Positions 43,858 to 52,953 of a stretch of 64,000 nucleotides of DNA are shown here, piece after piece (within the stretch, counting starts at the first letter, position 1; the number at the start of each line of letters is the position of its first letter). The notes under the pieces are model-generated. The model ran no database searches and was not told where the DNA came from. It worked only from the letters and a program-made list of their open reading frames with translations. The position numbers and the translations under genes were made by a program. Location: the NCBI RefSeq assembly GCF_003719195.1, contig NZ_CP024996.1:3968001-4032000 (forward strand), read 5' to 3'. The DNA comes from Herbaspirillum rubrisubalbicans (GTDB lineage Bacteria; Pseudomonadota; Gammaproteobacteria; Burkholderiales; Burkholderiaceae_D).

Positions 43858-44856
43858 ATGACCATTTCCGCTACCTACTACGATGGCAAGAGCTCGCGGC
43901 CGCACCAGGTCACGCTGCAGGTGAGCAATGGCGTGGCGCAACTGCGTGGCGAGGTCGAGCGGGAATGTCCGATCGCCGAGCTGCGCGTGTCCGAGCGCTT
44001 CACGCGGGCCGCGCGCAAGGTCAGCTTTCCTGATGGCGCCTACCTGGAAGTCACCGATGGACCAGCCTTCAGCGCCCTGCTGCAGGAGACCGGCCATCGC
44101 GACTCATTGGTGGTACGGCTGCAGCACAGCTGGCGCCATGCGCTGGCGGCCTGCGTGGCGCTGGTGGCGGTAGTGATATTGAGCTACCTCTACCTGCTGC
44201 CGCTGGCCGCGCAAGGCATCGTGGCCGTGCTGCCAGTGGAAGTGGATCGCCAGGTCGGACGCGGCACGCTGGAATTCCTGGACAGCCATGTGCTTTCCAA
44301 AAGCCAGCTCGATGGCCGCCGCGCTGCGGCGATTACCGCCCGCTTCAAGGCGCTGACGGCCCCCATGGACGACGCGCCGGAATACCAGATCGTCTTTCGC
44401 AAGAGCCGCATCGGTCCCAATGCCTTCGCCCTGCCCTCGGGGCAGATCGTAGTCACCGATGAGATCGTCAATCTGCTCGATGACGATGACGCCCTCATGG
44501 GCGTGCTGGCCCATGAGCTGGGGCACGTGCACCGGCGCCACCTGATGCGAAGACTGATCCAGAGCTCGGCCATCGCGGCTGCGGCCACGGTGTTGTTCGG
44601 CGACGTCTCCGCGGTACTGGCCAATATCCCCACGGTCTTGCTGGACCTGAAGTATTCGCGCGACATCGAGCGCGAGGCCGATGACTATGCCATTGCCATG
44701 TTCAAGGCCAACGGCTTGCCGCGCCAGAAGCTGGCGCTGGTGTTCGAGAAGCTGGAGCAGGTCGGCGAGGACCACAAGGATGGCCCGGCGCTGCCCTATC
44801 TGTCCAGCCATCCGGCCAATGAAGAACGCATCGCGCATATCCTGGGTACGCGCTGA
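43858..44856 (+). CDS. M48-family zinc metalloprotease, membrane anchored
   Basis: 332 residues. One membrane helix (about 95-113). The zinc site is HELGH (His219, Glu220, His223), with the third ligand in DIEREADDYAIAMF. The C-terminal LSSHPANEERIAHI is typical of M48 proteins. Catalytic residues are complete. Probably a membrane or periplasmic quality-control protease. In operon with DUF898. Confidence 0.88.
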   Translation: MTISATYYDGKSSRPHQVTLQVSNGVAQLRGEVERECPIAELRVSERFTRAARKVSFPDGAYLEVTDGPAFSALLQETGHRDSLVVRLQHSWRHALAACVALVAVVILSYLYLLPLAAQGIVAVLPVEVDRQVGRGTLEFLDSHVLSKSQLDGRRAAAITARFKALTAPMDDAPEYQIVFRKSRIGPNAFALPSGQIVVTDEIVNLLDDDDALMGVLAHELGHVHRRHLMRRLIQSSAIAAAATVLFGDVSAVLANIPTVLLDLKYSRDIEREADDYAIAMFKANGLPRQKLALVFEKLEQVGEDHKDGPALPYLSSHPANEERIAHILGTR

Positions 44857-44869
44857 GGCTACTGCAGAT

Positions 44870-44904
44870 AAAGAAAAACCCGGGACGCTGGAGCGGCCCG
44901 GGTT
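44870..44904 (-). terminator. Rho-independent terminator of the 49-residue gene
   Basis: 8-bp perfect stem AACCCGGG / CCCGGGTT. On the minus strand it continues TTTCTTT. It lies 27 nt after the stop of the small gene and also separates it from the convergent protease gene. Confidence 0.75.
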
Positions 44905-44930
44905 GGCAAGGATATCAAGGCGCGCTGGTG

Positions 44931-45080
44931 TCAGCGGCGCTGATCGTCCTGCGACATGGTCGACAAGCCCGAATACAGACTGCAGCAGTGCGGTGCGCCG
45001 CGGTGCGAGCCCGTGTCCAGTTCACTGGAATCGTTGAGGTAATCGACCAGCTTGCGATAGAGATTTGCGAAGTATTGCAT
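44931..45080 (-). CDS. 49-residue small protein
   Basis: The minus-strand frame starts MQYFANLYRKLVDYLNDSSE at ATG 45080 and ends QDDQRR. It has the strong ribosome site AAAGGGGG 6 nt upstream of the ATG and a T-rich terminator after the stop. The N-terminal half is amphipathic helical; the second half has GAPHCCSL with adjacent Cys. No family recognised. Complete signals at both ends make it a likely real gene although it is very short. Confidence 0.55.
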   Translation of the reverse strand: MQYFANLYRKLVDYLNDSSELDTGSHRGAPHCCSLYSGLSTMSQDDQRR

Positions 45081-45110
45081 GATTGCCCCCTTTCACTGTT
45101 GGCAGATAGT

Positions 45111-45127
45111 GGCAGCCAGAGGCTGCC
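45111..45127. repeat. Dyad upstream of the small gene
   Basis: GGCAGCC-AGA-GGCTGCC, perfect 7-bp arms, 31-47 bp before the small-gene start codon. Confidence 0.35.
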
Positions 45128-45148
45128 CACCTGTGCCGGTCTATCCAG

Positions 45149-45171
45149 ATACGGCCCGGCACGAACCGTAT
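45149..45171. promoter_or_regulatory. Dyad in the small-gene promoter region
   Basis: ATACGG-N11-CCGTAT, followed on the plus strand by an AT-rich stretch (TATAAATTGTTTATATCATT). Candidate operator for the small gene at 44931-45080. Confidence 0.35.
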
Positions 45172-45180
45172 AAATTGTTT

Positions 45181-45540
45181 ATATCATTTATTCTATTTGG
45201 ATGCAGAGCCGACGTCTATCAGGAATTGTCTGACATCTCTGCCACTGTTGCGCGTAATCATCAGTTCAGGCTTGCCTACAGGCGCCCTGAAGAGCCGTAC
45301 CGGCTCTCTCGCAAAGTCGCTACGGGAGCGGATTTCCGACGTCGCGCATGAAAATGGCAGGGATCTCGGATGCATCAACAAGCTTCCCTCTCCCTCCCCA
45401 AAAGACAGGTCAGCAGCATCGCGAACAAACGTTCACTCGCACGGTCTTTCCATGCACCATCGCAACAGAACATCGCATCGTGACCAAGACCCCTGCCACC
45501 CTCTATCATGCTGCCCTAGCGTTATCACCAAGGAGAGCCC
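45181..45540. other. Intergenic region before the beta-lactamase gene
   Basis: About 360 bp. Frames are open on both strands (for example 45193-45381 minus), but none has a ribosome site or recognisable domain. AAGGAG at 45530-45535 belongs to the beta-lactamase. Confidence 0.4.
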
Positions 45541-46440
45541 ATGTTCAAACGCCGACATTTCCTGACCCTGGCGGCACTGACCGCCAGCGGATTGATCCAT
45601 CGCAGTTGGGCTGCCGGCCCGCAGCAGGCCAGCCACAGCGTGGATGCCGCTGCCATCAGCGCGCGCCTGGCGCGGCTGGAAGCTGACATCGGGGGACGCC
45701 TGGGCGTCTCGCTGGTGGATACGGTCGGCGCTCGCCAATGGGGATATCGCGCCGATGAGCGCTTCCCCATGTGCAGCACCTTCAAGTGGCTGGCGGCGGC
45801 GGCCGTGCTGCGCCGGGTGGATGAAGGACGGGAGCAGTTGACGCGCCGCATCGTCTACCACCAGCGCGACCTGATCCCCTACTCGCCCACCACCGGCAAA
45901 CATGTTGATGGCACTGGCCTATCCCTGGCGCAACTGTGCGAAGCGGCTGTGACGCTGTCCGACAATACAGCGGCCAACCTGATGCTGGCCAGCATGGGCG
46001 GTCCCGCTGGCATGACGGCCTTCGTGCGCACGCTGGGCGACGCCTTGACCCTGTTGGATCGCAACGAGCCGACCTTGAACCAAGCGGTGCCCGGCGATCC
46101 ACGCGACACAACTACCCCGGCTGCCATGACCGCTGACCTGCAGCGCCTGGTGCTGGGCGATGTGCTCACACCGGCCTCACGAGCGCAGCTCACGCAATGG
46201 CTGCTGGCCAACCAGACCGGCGACAAGCGGGTGCGCGCCGGCCTACCGGCTGGCTGGAAAGTCGGCGACAAGACCGGCACCGGGCGCCTGGGCACGGCCA
46301 ATGATGTGGGAGTGGCGTGGACACCGCAGGGCAAGCCGCTGCTGTTTGCGGTCTATCTCACTGAAAATGCCGCCGACGATGCACGGCGCGATGCCCTGCA
46401 CGCCGAGGTCGGACGCTTGATTGCGCAGTTGATGAGCTAG
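45541..46440 (+). CDS. Class A beta-lactamase
   Basis: 299 residues behind AAGGAG. The signal peptide has adjacent arginines (KRRHFLTLAALTASGLI), possibly Tat. All class A motifs are present: Ser79-Thr-Phe-Lys82 (Ambler 70-73), SDN in VTLSDNTAAN (130-132), EPTLNQA (Glu166) and KTGTG (234). Cys78 occupies Ambler 69, but residue 238 is Gly, so the 69-238 disulfide of carbapenemases such as KPC is absent. It hydrolyses beta-lactams in the periplasm. No AmpR-type regulator or mobile element is adjacent, so it looks like a resident chromosomal gene; the spectrum cannot be predicted. Confidence 0.92.
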   Translation: MFKRRHFLTLAALTASGLIHRSWAAGPQQASHSVDAAAISARLARLEADIGGRLGVSLVDTVGARQWGYRADERFPMCSTFKWLAAAAVLRRVDEGREQLTRRIVYHQRDLIPYSPTTGKHVDGTGLSLAQLCEAAVTLSDNTAANLMLASMGGPAGMTAFVRTLGDALTLLDRNEPTLNQAVPGDPRDTTTPAAMTADLQRLVLGDVLTPASRAQLTQWLLANQTGDKRVRAGLPAGWKVGDKTGTGRLGTANDVGVAWTPQGKPLLFAVYLTENAADDARRDALHAEVGRLIAQLMS

Positions 46441-46468
46441 GGGCTAAGGGCTAGGGGCTAGGGGCTAG
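46441..46468. repeat. Four tandem 7-bp repeats
   Basis: GGGCTAA then three GGGCTAG, starting at the base after the beta-lactamase stop and ending 2 bp before the convergent hydratase stop. Confidence 0.85.
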
Positions 46469-46470
46469 CG

Positions 46471-47214
46471 TTAGCCGGCAAAGCGCAGCGATACGGCGCC
46501 TATGCCTTCCAGGGCGGCCTCGATCAACAGGCCGCCCCGCGCCAGTTGCAGGCCGGTGCAGGAACCGGTGGTGATGATCTGGCCACAGCGCCAGGGCTGG
46601 CCGCGGCGTGCGCAATGCTGCGCCAGCCATCCCAGCAGGGGCCACAGGTCAGCCGGATTGCCGCCGCTGGTGCGGGTCACCAGCTGGCCATCGATGGCCA
46701 GGCTGGCCGCGATCTGGCGCAGCGACAAGATCGCCGGCAACGGCTGCGCCTGGCCGAGCACCAACGCGCCGTGGCTTTGCAGGTCGGCCATGCTGGCCCA
46801 GGGATTGGTACAGGGTGGATGACCCAGACGGGTTTCCACCACTTCGATGGCAGGCAGGATGGCATCGAAGACGGTGCGCAATTCGGCTTCGTCCGGCACC
46901 TGCTCCCCGGGTGCGTAGTCGCGTCCCACGCGCAAGGCCAGTTCCACTTCCAGCCCGCGCATCCGCCATTGCGGCCCGCTCAGTTGCGTTCCAGATGACA
47001 GCACGCCGGACGCCGGCAGCGGCGCACAGCCAGGCAGGCTGCCATCGCCCTTGCTGCCGACCTTCCAGCCACCGACCGGCCCCAGGCGCCGCAATTGTGC
47101 ATCCTGCACCGCATAGGCGGTCTCGGCATCGCCCACGGCCAGCCGGCGCCAGTCCAGGGCCAGGCCGCTATGACGGGCGTCGAGCAGAAGTTGGGTGGCG
47201 GCGTCGATGTGCAT
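46471..47214 (-). CDS. 2-keto-4-pentenoate hydratase-like protein (FAH superfamily)
   Basis: 247 residues from ATG 47214; a TTG at 47229 would add five. It shows the hydratase pattern: DAETAYAVQDAQLRRLG, GGWKVGSKG, a metal site in EVELALRVGRD and AILPAIEVVETR, and NPADLWPLLGWLA. Such enzymes hydrate 2-hydroxypenta-2,4-dienoate to 4-hydroxy-2-oxovalerate in meta-cleavage pathways, or act on related compounds. No other meta-cleavage genes are here, so the substrate is open. Confidence 0.8.
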   Translation of the reverse strand: MHIDAATQLLLDARHSGLALDWRRLAVGDAETAYAVQDAQLRRLGPVGGWKVGSKGDGSLPGCAPLPASGVLSSGTQLSGPQWRMRGLEVELALRVGRDYAPGEQVPDEAELRTVFDAILPAIEVVETRLGHPPCTNPWASMADLQSHGALVLGQAQPLPAILSLRQIAASLAIDGQLVTRTSGGNPADLWPLLGWLAQHCARRGQPWRCGQIITTGSCTGLQLARGGLLIEAALEGIGAVSLRFAG

Positions 47215-47354
47215 ACCGGAAGTCTCCAAAGCAGATAGTCAATGCAGCGCGCATTGTACTGGCTGGCGAGAATGCCGCCCACTGCTGGGCAAGACAATGA
47301 ACTCGCGGCCGCCAGCAGGTTCGCAGCGACACGCCGATAATGCAGCAACGGTGC

Positions 47355-47385
47355 TTGACTTAGAGCGCACTCCAACTTCTAGACT
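47355..47385 (+). promoter_or_regulatory. MerR-type promoter with 19-bp spacer
   Basis: TTGACT and TAGACT are separated by 19 bp with GAG-CGCA-CTC symmetry between them, the stretched arrangement activated by MerR proteins. The expected start site falls within 1-2 nt of the ATG at 47393. Confidence 0.75.
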
Positions 47386-47392
47386 GGCTGCC

Positions 47393-47835
47393 ATGACGAC
47401 TTCCCTGACCATTGCCCAAGCGGCCCAGGCCACCGGCCTGTCGGTGCATACCCTGCGTTACTACGAACGCATCGGCCTGCTCGATCCGGTGGAACGACGC
47501 GACAACCACCACCGCCGCTACACCCAGGAAGACCTGAACTGGATCGCCTTCCTCAAGAAGCTCAAGGCCACCGGCCTGCCGGTGCGCGCCATGCTGCGCT
47601 ATGCCGAGCTACGTCGCCAAGGCAATACGGTGCAAAGCGTCAGAGAGCGCAAGGCCATGCTGCAAATGCATACGCTCAACGTGCAACAGACCCTGGCCGA
47701 ACTGCAGGACAACCTGGCGGTACTGCAACACAAGCTCGTCCTCTACCAAGAGCTGGAGCAGCAAGCCCAGGCCGCACAAGCAGGCGCCGGCAGCCACGCG
47801 GCACCACCCTCCCCTAGTGAAGAAAGGATTGCACC

Positions 47836-47839
<4 letters not shown>
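47393..47839 (+). CDS. MerR-family transcriptional regulator
   Basis: 148 residues. The N-terminal winged helix (about 5-75) has [17 protein letters not shown] and [21 protein letters not shown] long dimerisation helix follows (about 80-125), then a low-complexity tail. There is no Cys cluster, so it is not a metal sensor of the MerR/CueR kind; it belongs to the YyaN/aldehyde-responsive branch that is often paired with aldo/keto reductases. Its stop overlaps the reductase start (ATGA). It probably activates its own 19-bp-spacer promoter. The transcript seems to be leaderless or almost so. Confidence 0.88.
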
Positions 47840-48867
<1,028 letters not shown>

Positions 48868-48874
48868 GGCCGGT

Positions 48875-49513
48875 TCAGTCCTCGGTGTGGGCAGCCGGAT
48901 GCAAGGCCAGCGGCACGAAGGTATTGGTGGCGGTGTCATGCGCCAGGATGGAGCCGGACTCGATGTCATAGACCCAGCCATGCAGGGCCAGCCGGCCCTG
49001 CGCCAGCGCCACCGCCACCGACGGATGGGTACGGATGTTGTTCAACTGGGCGATCACGTTTTCGCGCACCATGCCATCGATGCGGTCCTTTTCGGTCTCG
49101 TGGTGGCGCGATTCATTGATCATGCGCGCCGCATCGGTGTGGTGCAGCCAGTTGCGCACGGCCGGCATGTGGTCCAGGCAGGCGCAGGTCGCCACGGCGG
49201 TCATGGCGCCGCAGTCGGAATGGCCGCAGATGACGATGTCCGACACCTTCAACTGGGCCACCGCATACTCCACCGAGGCACTCACGCCGCCCGGCTCGGG
49301 ACCGAAGGAAGGCACGATGTTGCCGGCGTTGCGGATGACGAACAGGTCGCCCGGTTCGCGTTGGGTCACCAGTTCGGGCACCATGCGGCTGTCCGAGCAG
49401 GAGATGAACAGGGCCGTGGGCGTCTGGCCATTGGCCAGGCTCTTGAACAGCTCCTTACGGGAGGGGAAGACATCCTGCTGGAAGCGCAGGAAACCATTGA
49501 TGATGTCGCGCAT
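48875..49513 (-). CDS. Beta-class carbonic anhydrase
   Basis: 212 residues from ATG 49513. Zinc ligands: Cys in [12 protein letters not shown], with the Asp-Arg dyad, and His and Cys in [22 protein letters not shown] and SVEYAVAQL are conserved. It interconverts carbon dioxide and bicarbonate, supplying bicarbonate for carboxylases; cytoplasmic. Convergent with the aldo/keto reductase, 7 nt between stops. Confidence 0.92.
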   Translation of the reverse strand: MRDIINGFLRFQQDVFPSRKELFKSLANGQTPTALFISCSDSRMVPELVTQREPGDLFVIRNAGNIVPSFGPEPGGVSASVEYAVAQLKVSDIVICGHSDCGAMTAVATCACLDHMPAVRNWLHHTDAARMINESRHHETEKDRIDGMVRENVIAQLNNIRTHPSVAVALAQGRLALHGWVYDIESGSILAHDTATNTFVPLALHPAAHTED

Positions 49514-49757
49514 GGTCGGGGGCCCTTGGGATTCTGGATAAAGACGACGTCGATCAATCACGTCAGCGCAGGATTATCGCCCGGAATCGACCTGACCGTT
49601 CCGGCAAGTCATTGCAAACGTAATAACGAATTACGCCTACCTGTTAAATTCCATCAAGAATTACAAGTTTTTCTAGAGACTTTTCATCCTATCCCCTGAT
49701 AAAATTGCCGCCTCGAAACTAGACCGAGCGCAACGCGCGGTGCTTTCGAGTGCATTG

Positions 49758-49779
49758 AAGGGCAGCTCCCGCTGCCCTT
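49758..49779 (+). promoter_or_regulatory. Hairpin in the leader of the lipoprotein operon
   Basis: AAGGGCAGC-TCCC-GCTGCCCTT, a perfect 9-bp stem 27 nt before the start codon at 49807, with no T-run. Upstream, GATAAAATT near 49698 could be a -10 box. Confidence 0.4.
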
Positions 49780-49806
49780 ATCAACATCAACGATTCGGGG
49801 AAATTT

Positions 49807-50475
49807 ATGTTCAGCAGGTATGTCACGGCCGTGGCTGCGGTAGCCATGGTGACGGCGCTCGCGGGTTGCGCCACGGAGAATTCACGCAGTCTGCCGGTGG
49901 CCCAGGTGGCCAGCGCCCAGCAGGCGTATCAGGGGCCTCGCAGCCCGATCGCGGTGGGCAAGTTCGATAACCGTTCCAGCTATCTGCGCGGCATCTTCAA
50001 TGATGGCGTGGACCGTCTGGGCGGCCAAGCCAAGACCATCCTGATCACCCATCTGCAGCAGAGCAACCGCTTCTCCGTGATGGACCGCGACAACATGGGC
50101 GAACTGGCCCAGGAAGCCAAGCTGAACAAGCAGACCCAGGCGCTCAAGGGGGCCAACTACGTGGTCACCGGTGACGTCACCGAATTCGGTCGCAAGGAAA
50201 CCGGCGATCGCCAGCTCTTCGGCATCCTCGGTCGCGGCAAGTCGCAGGTAGCCTACGCCAAGGTCAGCCTGAACATCGTGGACGTGAACACCTCGCAGGT
50301 GGTCTACTCAGCCCAGGGCGCAGGGGAATACAGCCTGGGCAACCGAGAGATCATCGGCTTCGGCGGCACCGCCAGCTATGACTCCACGCTCAATGGCAAG
50401 GTGCTCGACCTGGCCATCCGCGAAGCCGTCCAGAACCTGGTCACCGGCATCGATTCCGGCGCATGGAAGCCCTGA
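49807..50475 (+). CDS. CsgG/HfaB-family outer membrane lipoprotein
   Basis: 222 residues. The lipoprotein signal ends in LAGC (Cys21). The CsgG-like domain (about 45-215) has IAVGKFDNRS, LITHLQQSNRFSVMDRDNMG and the GANYVVTGDVTEFG strand. CsgG forms a secretion pore for curli, but in this three-gene arrangement no curli genes exist, so a general lipoprotein-complex role is more likely. First gene of an operon with DUF4810 and GNA1162 proteins. Confidence 0.85.
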   Translation: MFSRYVTAVAAVAMVTALAGCATENSRSLPVAQVASAQQAYQGPRSPIAVGKFDNRSSYLRGIFNDGVDRLGGQAKTILITHLQQSNRFSVMDRDNMGELAQEAKLNKQTQALKGANYVVTGDVTEFGRKETGDRQLFGILGRGKSQVAYAKVSLNIVDVNTSQVVYSAQGAGEYSLGNREIIGFGGTASYDSTLNGKVLDLAIREAVQNLVTGIDSGAWKP

Positions 50476-50504
50476 TACCCAAACACCGACACAAGAGACC
50501 GACC

Positions 50505-50876
50505 ATGATGAACAAGAAGCTCGCCGCCGGGTTCGCCCTCGGCCTGGCGCTGACCTTGAGCGGCTGCGCCAAGCAACAGCAGAAGTCCCTCTACGGCTGG
50601 GGCAATTACCAGGACCAGCTCTACGAACACTTCAAGACCGAAGGCAACGGCAATGAAACCGAGATCGCTGCCCTGGAAGAAAACCTGCAGAAGATGCGCG
50701 CCAACAACGACGCCGTGCCGCCTGGCTACCATGCCCACCTGGGTATGCTGTACGCCGCCGTGGGCAAGGAAGACCAGTTGATCCAGGAATTGCAGACCGA
50801 AAAGGCCCTGTTCCCGGAATCGGCACCGTATATGGATTTCCTGATGCGCAACTACAAGAAGGGATTGAGCAAATGA
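50505..50876 (+). CDS. DUF4810 lipoprotein
   Basis: 123 residues. The lipobox is LSGC (Cys21 or so). The family pattern SLYGWGNYQDQLYEHFK and PPGYHAHLGMLYAAVGKEDQ is clear. Function unknown. It is always found, as far as I recall, between CsgG-like and GNA1162-like genes in beta- and gammaproteobacteria. Its stop overlaps the next start (ATGA). Confidence 0.85.
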   Translation: MMNKKLAAGFALGLALTLSGCAKQQQKSLYGWGNYQDQLYEHFKTEGNGNETEIAALEENLQKMRANNDAVPPGYHAHLGMLYAAVGKEDQLIQELQTEKALFPESAPYMDFLMRNYKKGLSK

Positions 50877-51535
50877 GCTTGAGCAAATTCAAGGCGCTGG
50901 GCGCGCTGCTGCTGGTACTGCTGGCTTCAGGCTGCGCCACCCAGAAAAAATCGTATGACTATGCCGAGTACAAGGCCGCGCGTCCGGCCTCGATCCTGGT
51001 GCTGCCGCCGATGAACAGTTCTTCCGAAGTGATCGCACCCTATGGCATGTTGGCGCAAGCCACGCTGCCGCTGGCCGAATCGGGTTACTACGTGATCCCG
51101 GTGTCGCTGGCCGCCGAGACCTTCAAGCAGAACGGTCTGGCCAACGCCGCCGACATCCACGAGGTGCCGGTCAAGAAGCTGCATGAGATCTTCGGTGCCG
51201 ATGCGGCGCTGTACATCAACATCACCGACTATGGCACCTCCTACAAGGTGGTGCAGAGCGACACGGTGGTGGCCGCCGAAGCCAAGCTGATCGATCTGCG
51301 CTCGGGCAAGACGCTGTGGCAGGGCTCGGCCAGCGCCTCCAGTGCCGAACAGCGGCAGAACCAGAACAACGGCCTGCTGGGGATGCTGATCTCGGCGGTG
51401 GTCAACCAGATCATCAGCACCACCACCGACGCCAGCTACAAGATGGCAGCCGTCACCAGCAATCGTCTGCTGCGTGCCGGTGGCAACAATGGCCTGCTGT
51501 ACGGCCCGCGTTCGCCGCAATACCAGAAGGACTGA
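50873..51535 (+). CDS. GNA1162-family (DUF799) lipoprotein
   Basis: 220 residues. The lipobox is LASGC (Cys21). The domain opens ASILVLPPMNSSSEVIAPYG and contains LAESGYYVIPVSLAAETF and ALYINITDYGTSYKVV, as in the meningococcal surface antigen GNA1162, which has a TolB-like N-terminal fold. The three lipoproteins probably form one outer-membrane complex. A strong terminator follows. Confidence 0.87.
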   Translation: MSLSKFKALGALLLVLLASGCATQKKSYDYAEYKAARPASILVLPPMNSSSEVIAPYGMLAQATLPLAESGYYVIPVSLAAETFKQNGLANAADIHEVPVKKLHEIFGADAALYINITDYGTSYKVVQSDTVVAAEAKLIDLRSGKTLWQGSASASSAEQRQNQNNGLLGMLISAVVNQIISTTTDASYKMAAVTSNRLLRAGGNNGLLYGPRSPQYQKD

Positions 51536-51571
51536 GCCGGCACGCGGTAGCACGACCGTGATGCAAAACAG

Positions 51572-51608
51572 AACGCCGCTGCAGGCAAGCCTCGCAGCGG
51601 CGTTTTTT
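51572..51608. terminator. Bidirectional rho-independent terminator
   Basis: 11-bp perfect stem AACGCCGCTGC / GCAGCGGCGTT with an 11-nt loop and six T at 51603-51608. It lies between the convergent lipoprotein operon and dctD. Confidence 0.88.
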
Positions 51609-51612
51609 CGTC

Positions 51613-52953
51613 TCAGGTGCCTGCCAGTTGGTACTTGCGGATCTTGTCGTAGAGCGTCTTCCTGGGAATACCCAGCCGCTCGGCCGCCAGCGCCACACTA
51701 CCCTCGCTGTCCTTGAGGGCGGCGGCAATCAGTCCCGCCTCGAATTGCTCCACCTGCTCCGGCAGCGGCAAGGCCGGCTGCGCACCGACGGGCAAGCCAG
51801 TGCCAGCCATCTGCTCCACCCCCAGCACCCAGCGATCGGCGAAGTTGCGCAATTCGCGCACGTTGCCGGGCCACTCGCGTTGCTGCCATTGCTGCATCTG
51901 CGCCGCCGTCCAGGGCGGTACCTCGCGCCGATAGCGCACTGCGGCAGCCTGGCAGAAATGCGCCAGCAACAAGGGAATGTCACTGCTGCGCTGGTGCAGC
52001 GCCGGCAGGTCGATGGCGACCACACCGATACGGTAATACAGGTCTTCCCGGAACTGGCCCTGGCCCGCGAGCTTCAACAGGTCAACCTTGCTGGCGGCCA
52101 CCACGCGACAATCGATGGCCACCGATTCATTACCGCCCAGCCGCTCCAGCCGGCGCTCCTGCAGCACCCGCAAGAGCTTGACCTGCAAGGCCAACGGCAT
52201 ACTCTCGATTTCATCCAGGAACAGCGTGCCGCCGTGGGCATATTCCAGCTTGCCGATGCGGCGCTTCTGGGCACCAGTGAAGGCGCCGGCTTCATGGCCG
52301 AAGATTTCACTTTCGAACACCGTCTCCGGCAATGCCCCGCAATTCAAGGCCACGAACGGTCCTTTGCGGCCGCTGGCGGCGTGCAATTGGCGCGCCACCA
52401 CTTCCTTGCCGCTGCCGGTCTGACCATTGATGAGGACATCGACATCGGCCGGCCCCAGGCTACGGATGAGGGTGCGCACGCGCTCGATGGCCGGTGACTG
52501 GCCCACCAATGGCGGCAACTCCGGGTCTTGTGCCCAGGCTTCGCGCAGGCGGCGATTTTCCAATACCAGGCTGCGCTTTTCCTGGGCGCGCAAGGCGATC
52601 TCGAGCAGGCTGTCGGAGCCGAAGGGCTTTTCCACGAAATCGTAGGCACCGGCGCGCATGGCCTCCACCGCCATGCCGACGTCGCCATGGCCGGTGACCA
52701 CGATCACCGGCAAATCGGCATCAATGGCTACCACATGGGCCAGCACCTGTAACCCCGACCAGCCGGGCAGGCGCACATCGGTCACCAGCACACCCGGAAA
52801 ATCCCGGGTCAACAGCGGCAAGGCCTCTTCTGCACTGGCGCAGGCGGTCACCGTAAACCCTTCCAGTTCCAATGCCTGGGCGGTGGCGCGGCGCACCGCC
52901 TGTTCATCTTCGATCAGGATGGCGCTGGGGGCAGCGGCGGGTGTATCCATCAA
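51613..52953 (-). CDS. dctD: Sigma-54 activator of C4-dicarboxylate transport, response regulator
   Basis: 446 residues. Receiver domain (about 11-125) with phospho-acceptor Asp59 in VLVTDVRLPGW and Lys in FVEKPFG. AAA+ domain (about 150-380) with Walker A GQTGSGKE, the sigma-54 contact loop GAFTGA, and Walker B GTLFLDEIES. C-terminal Fis-type helix-turn-helix (GSVALAAERLGIPRKTLYDK). All functional motifs are intact. Its start overlaps the dctB stop (ATGA). It should activate the sigma-54 promoter found ahead of kgtP. Confidence 0.9.
   Translation of the reverse strand: MMDTPAAAPSAILIEDEQAVRRATAQALELEGFTVTACASAEEALPLLTRDFPGVLVTDVRLPGWSGLQVLAHVVAIDADLPVIVVTGHGDVGMAVEAMRAGAYDFVEKPFGSDSLLEIALRAQEKRSLVLENRRLREAWAQDPELPPLVGQSPAIERVRTLIRSLGPADVDVLINGQTGSGKEVVARQLHAASGRKGPFVALNCGALPETVFESEIFGHEAGAFTGAQKRRIGKLEYAHGGTLFLDEIESMPLALQVKLLRVLQERRLERLGGNESVAIDCRVVAASKVDLLKLAGQGQFREDLYYRIGVVAIDLPALHQRSSDIPLLLAHFCQAAAVRYRREVPPWTAAQMQQWQQREWPGNVRELRNFADRWVLGVEQMAGTGLPVGAQPALPLPEQVEQFEAGLIAAALKDSEGSVALAAERLGIPRKTLYDKIRKYQLAGT

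Noticed and set aside
45193..45565. ORFs on both strands upstream of the beta-lactamase
   Set aside because: No ribosome site, no domain and they overlap each other.
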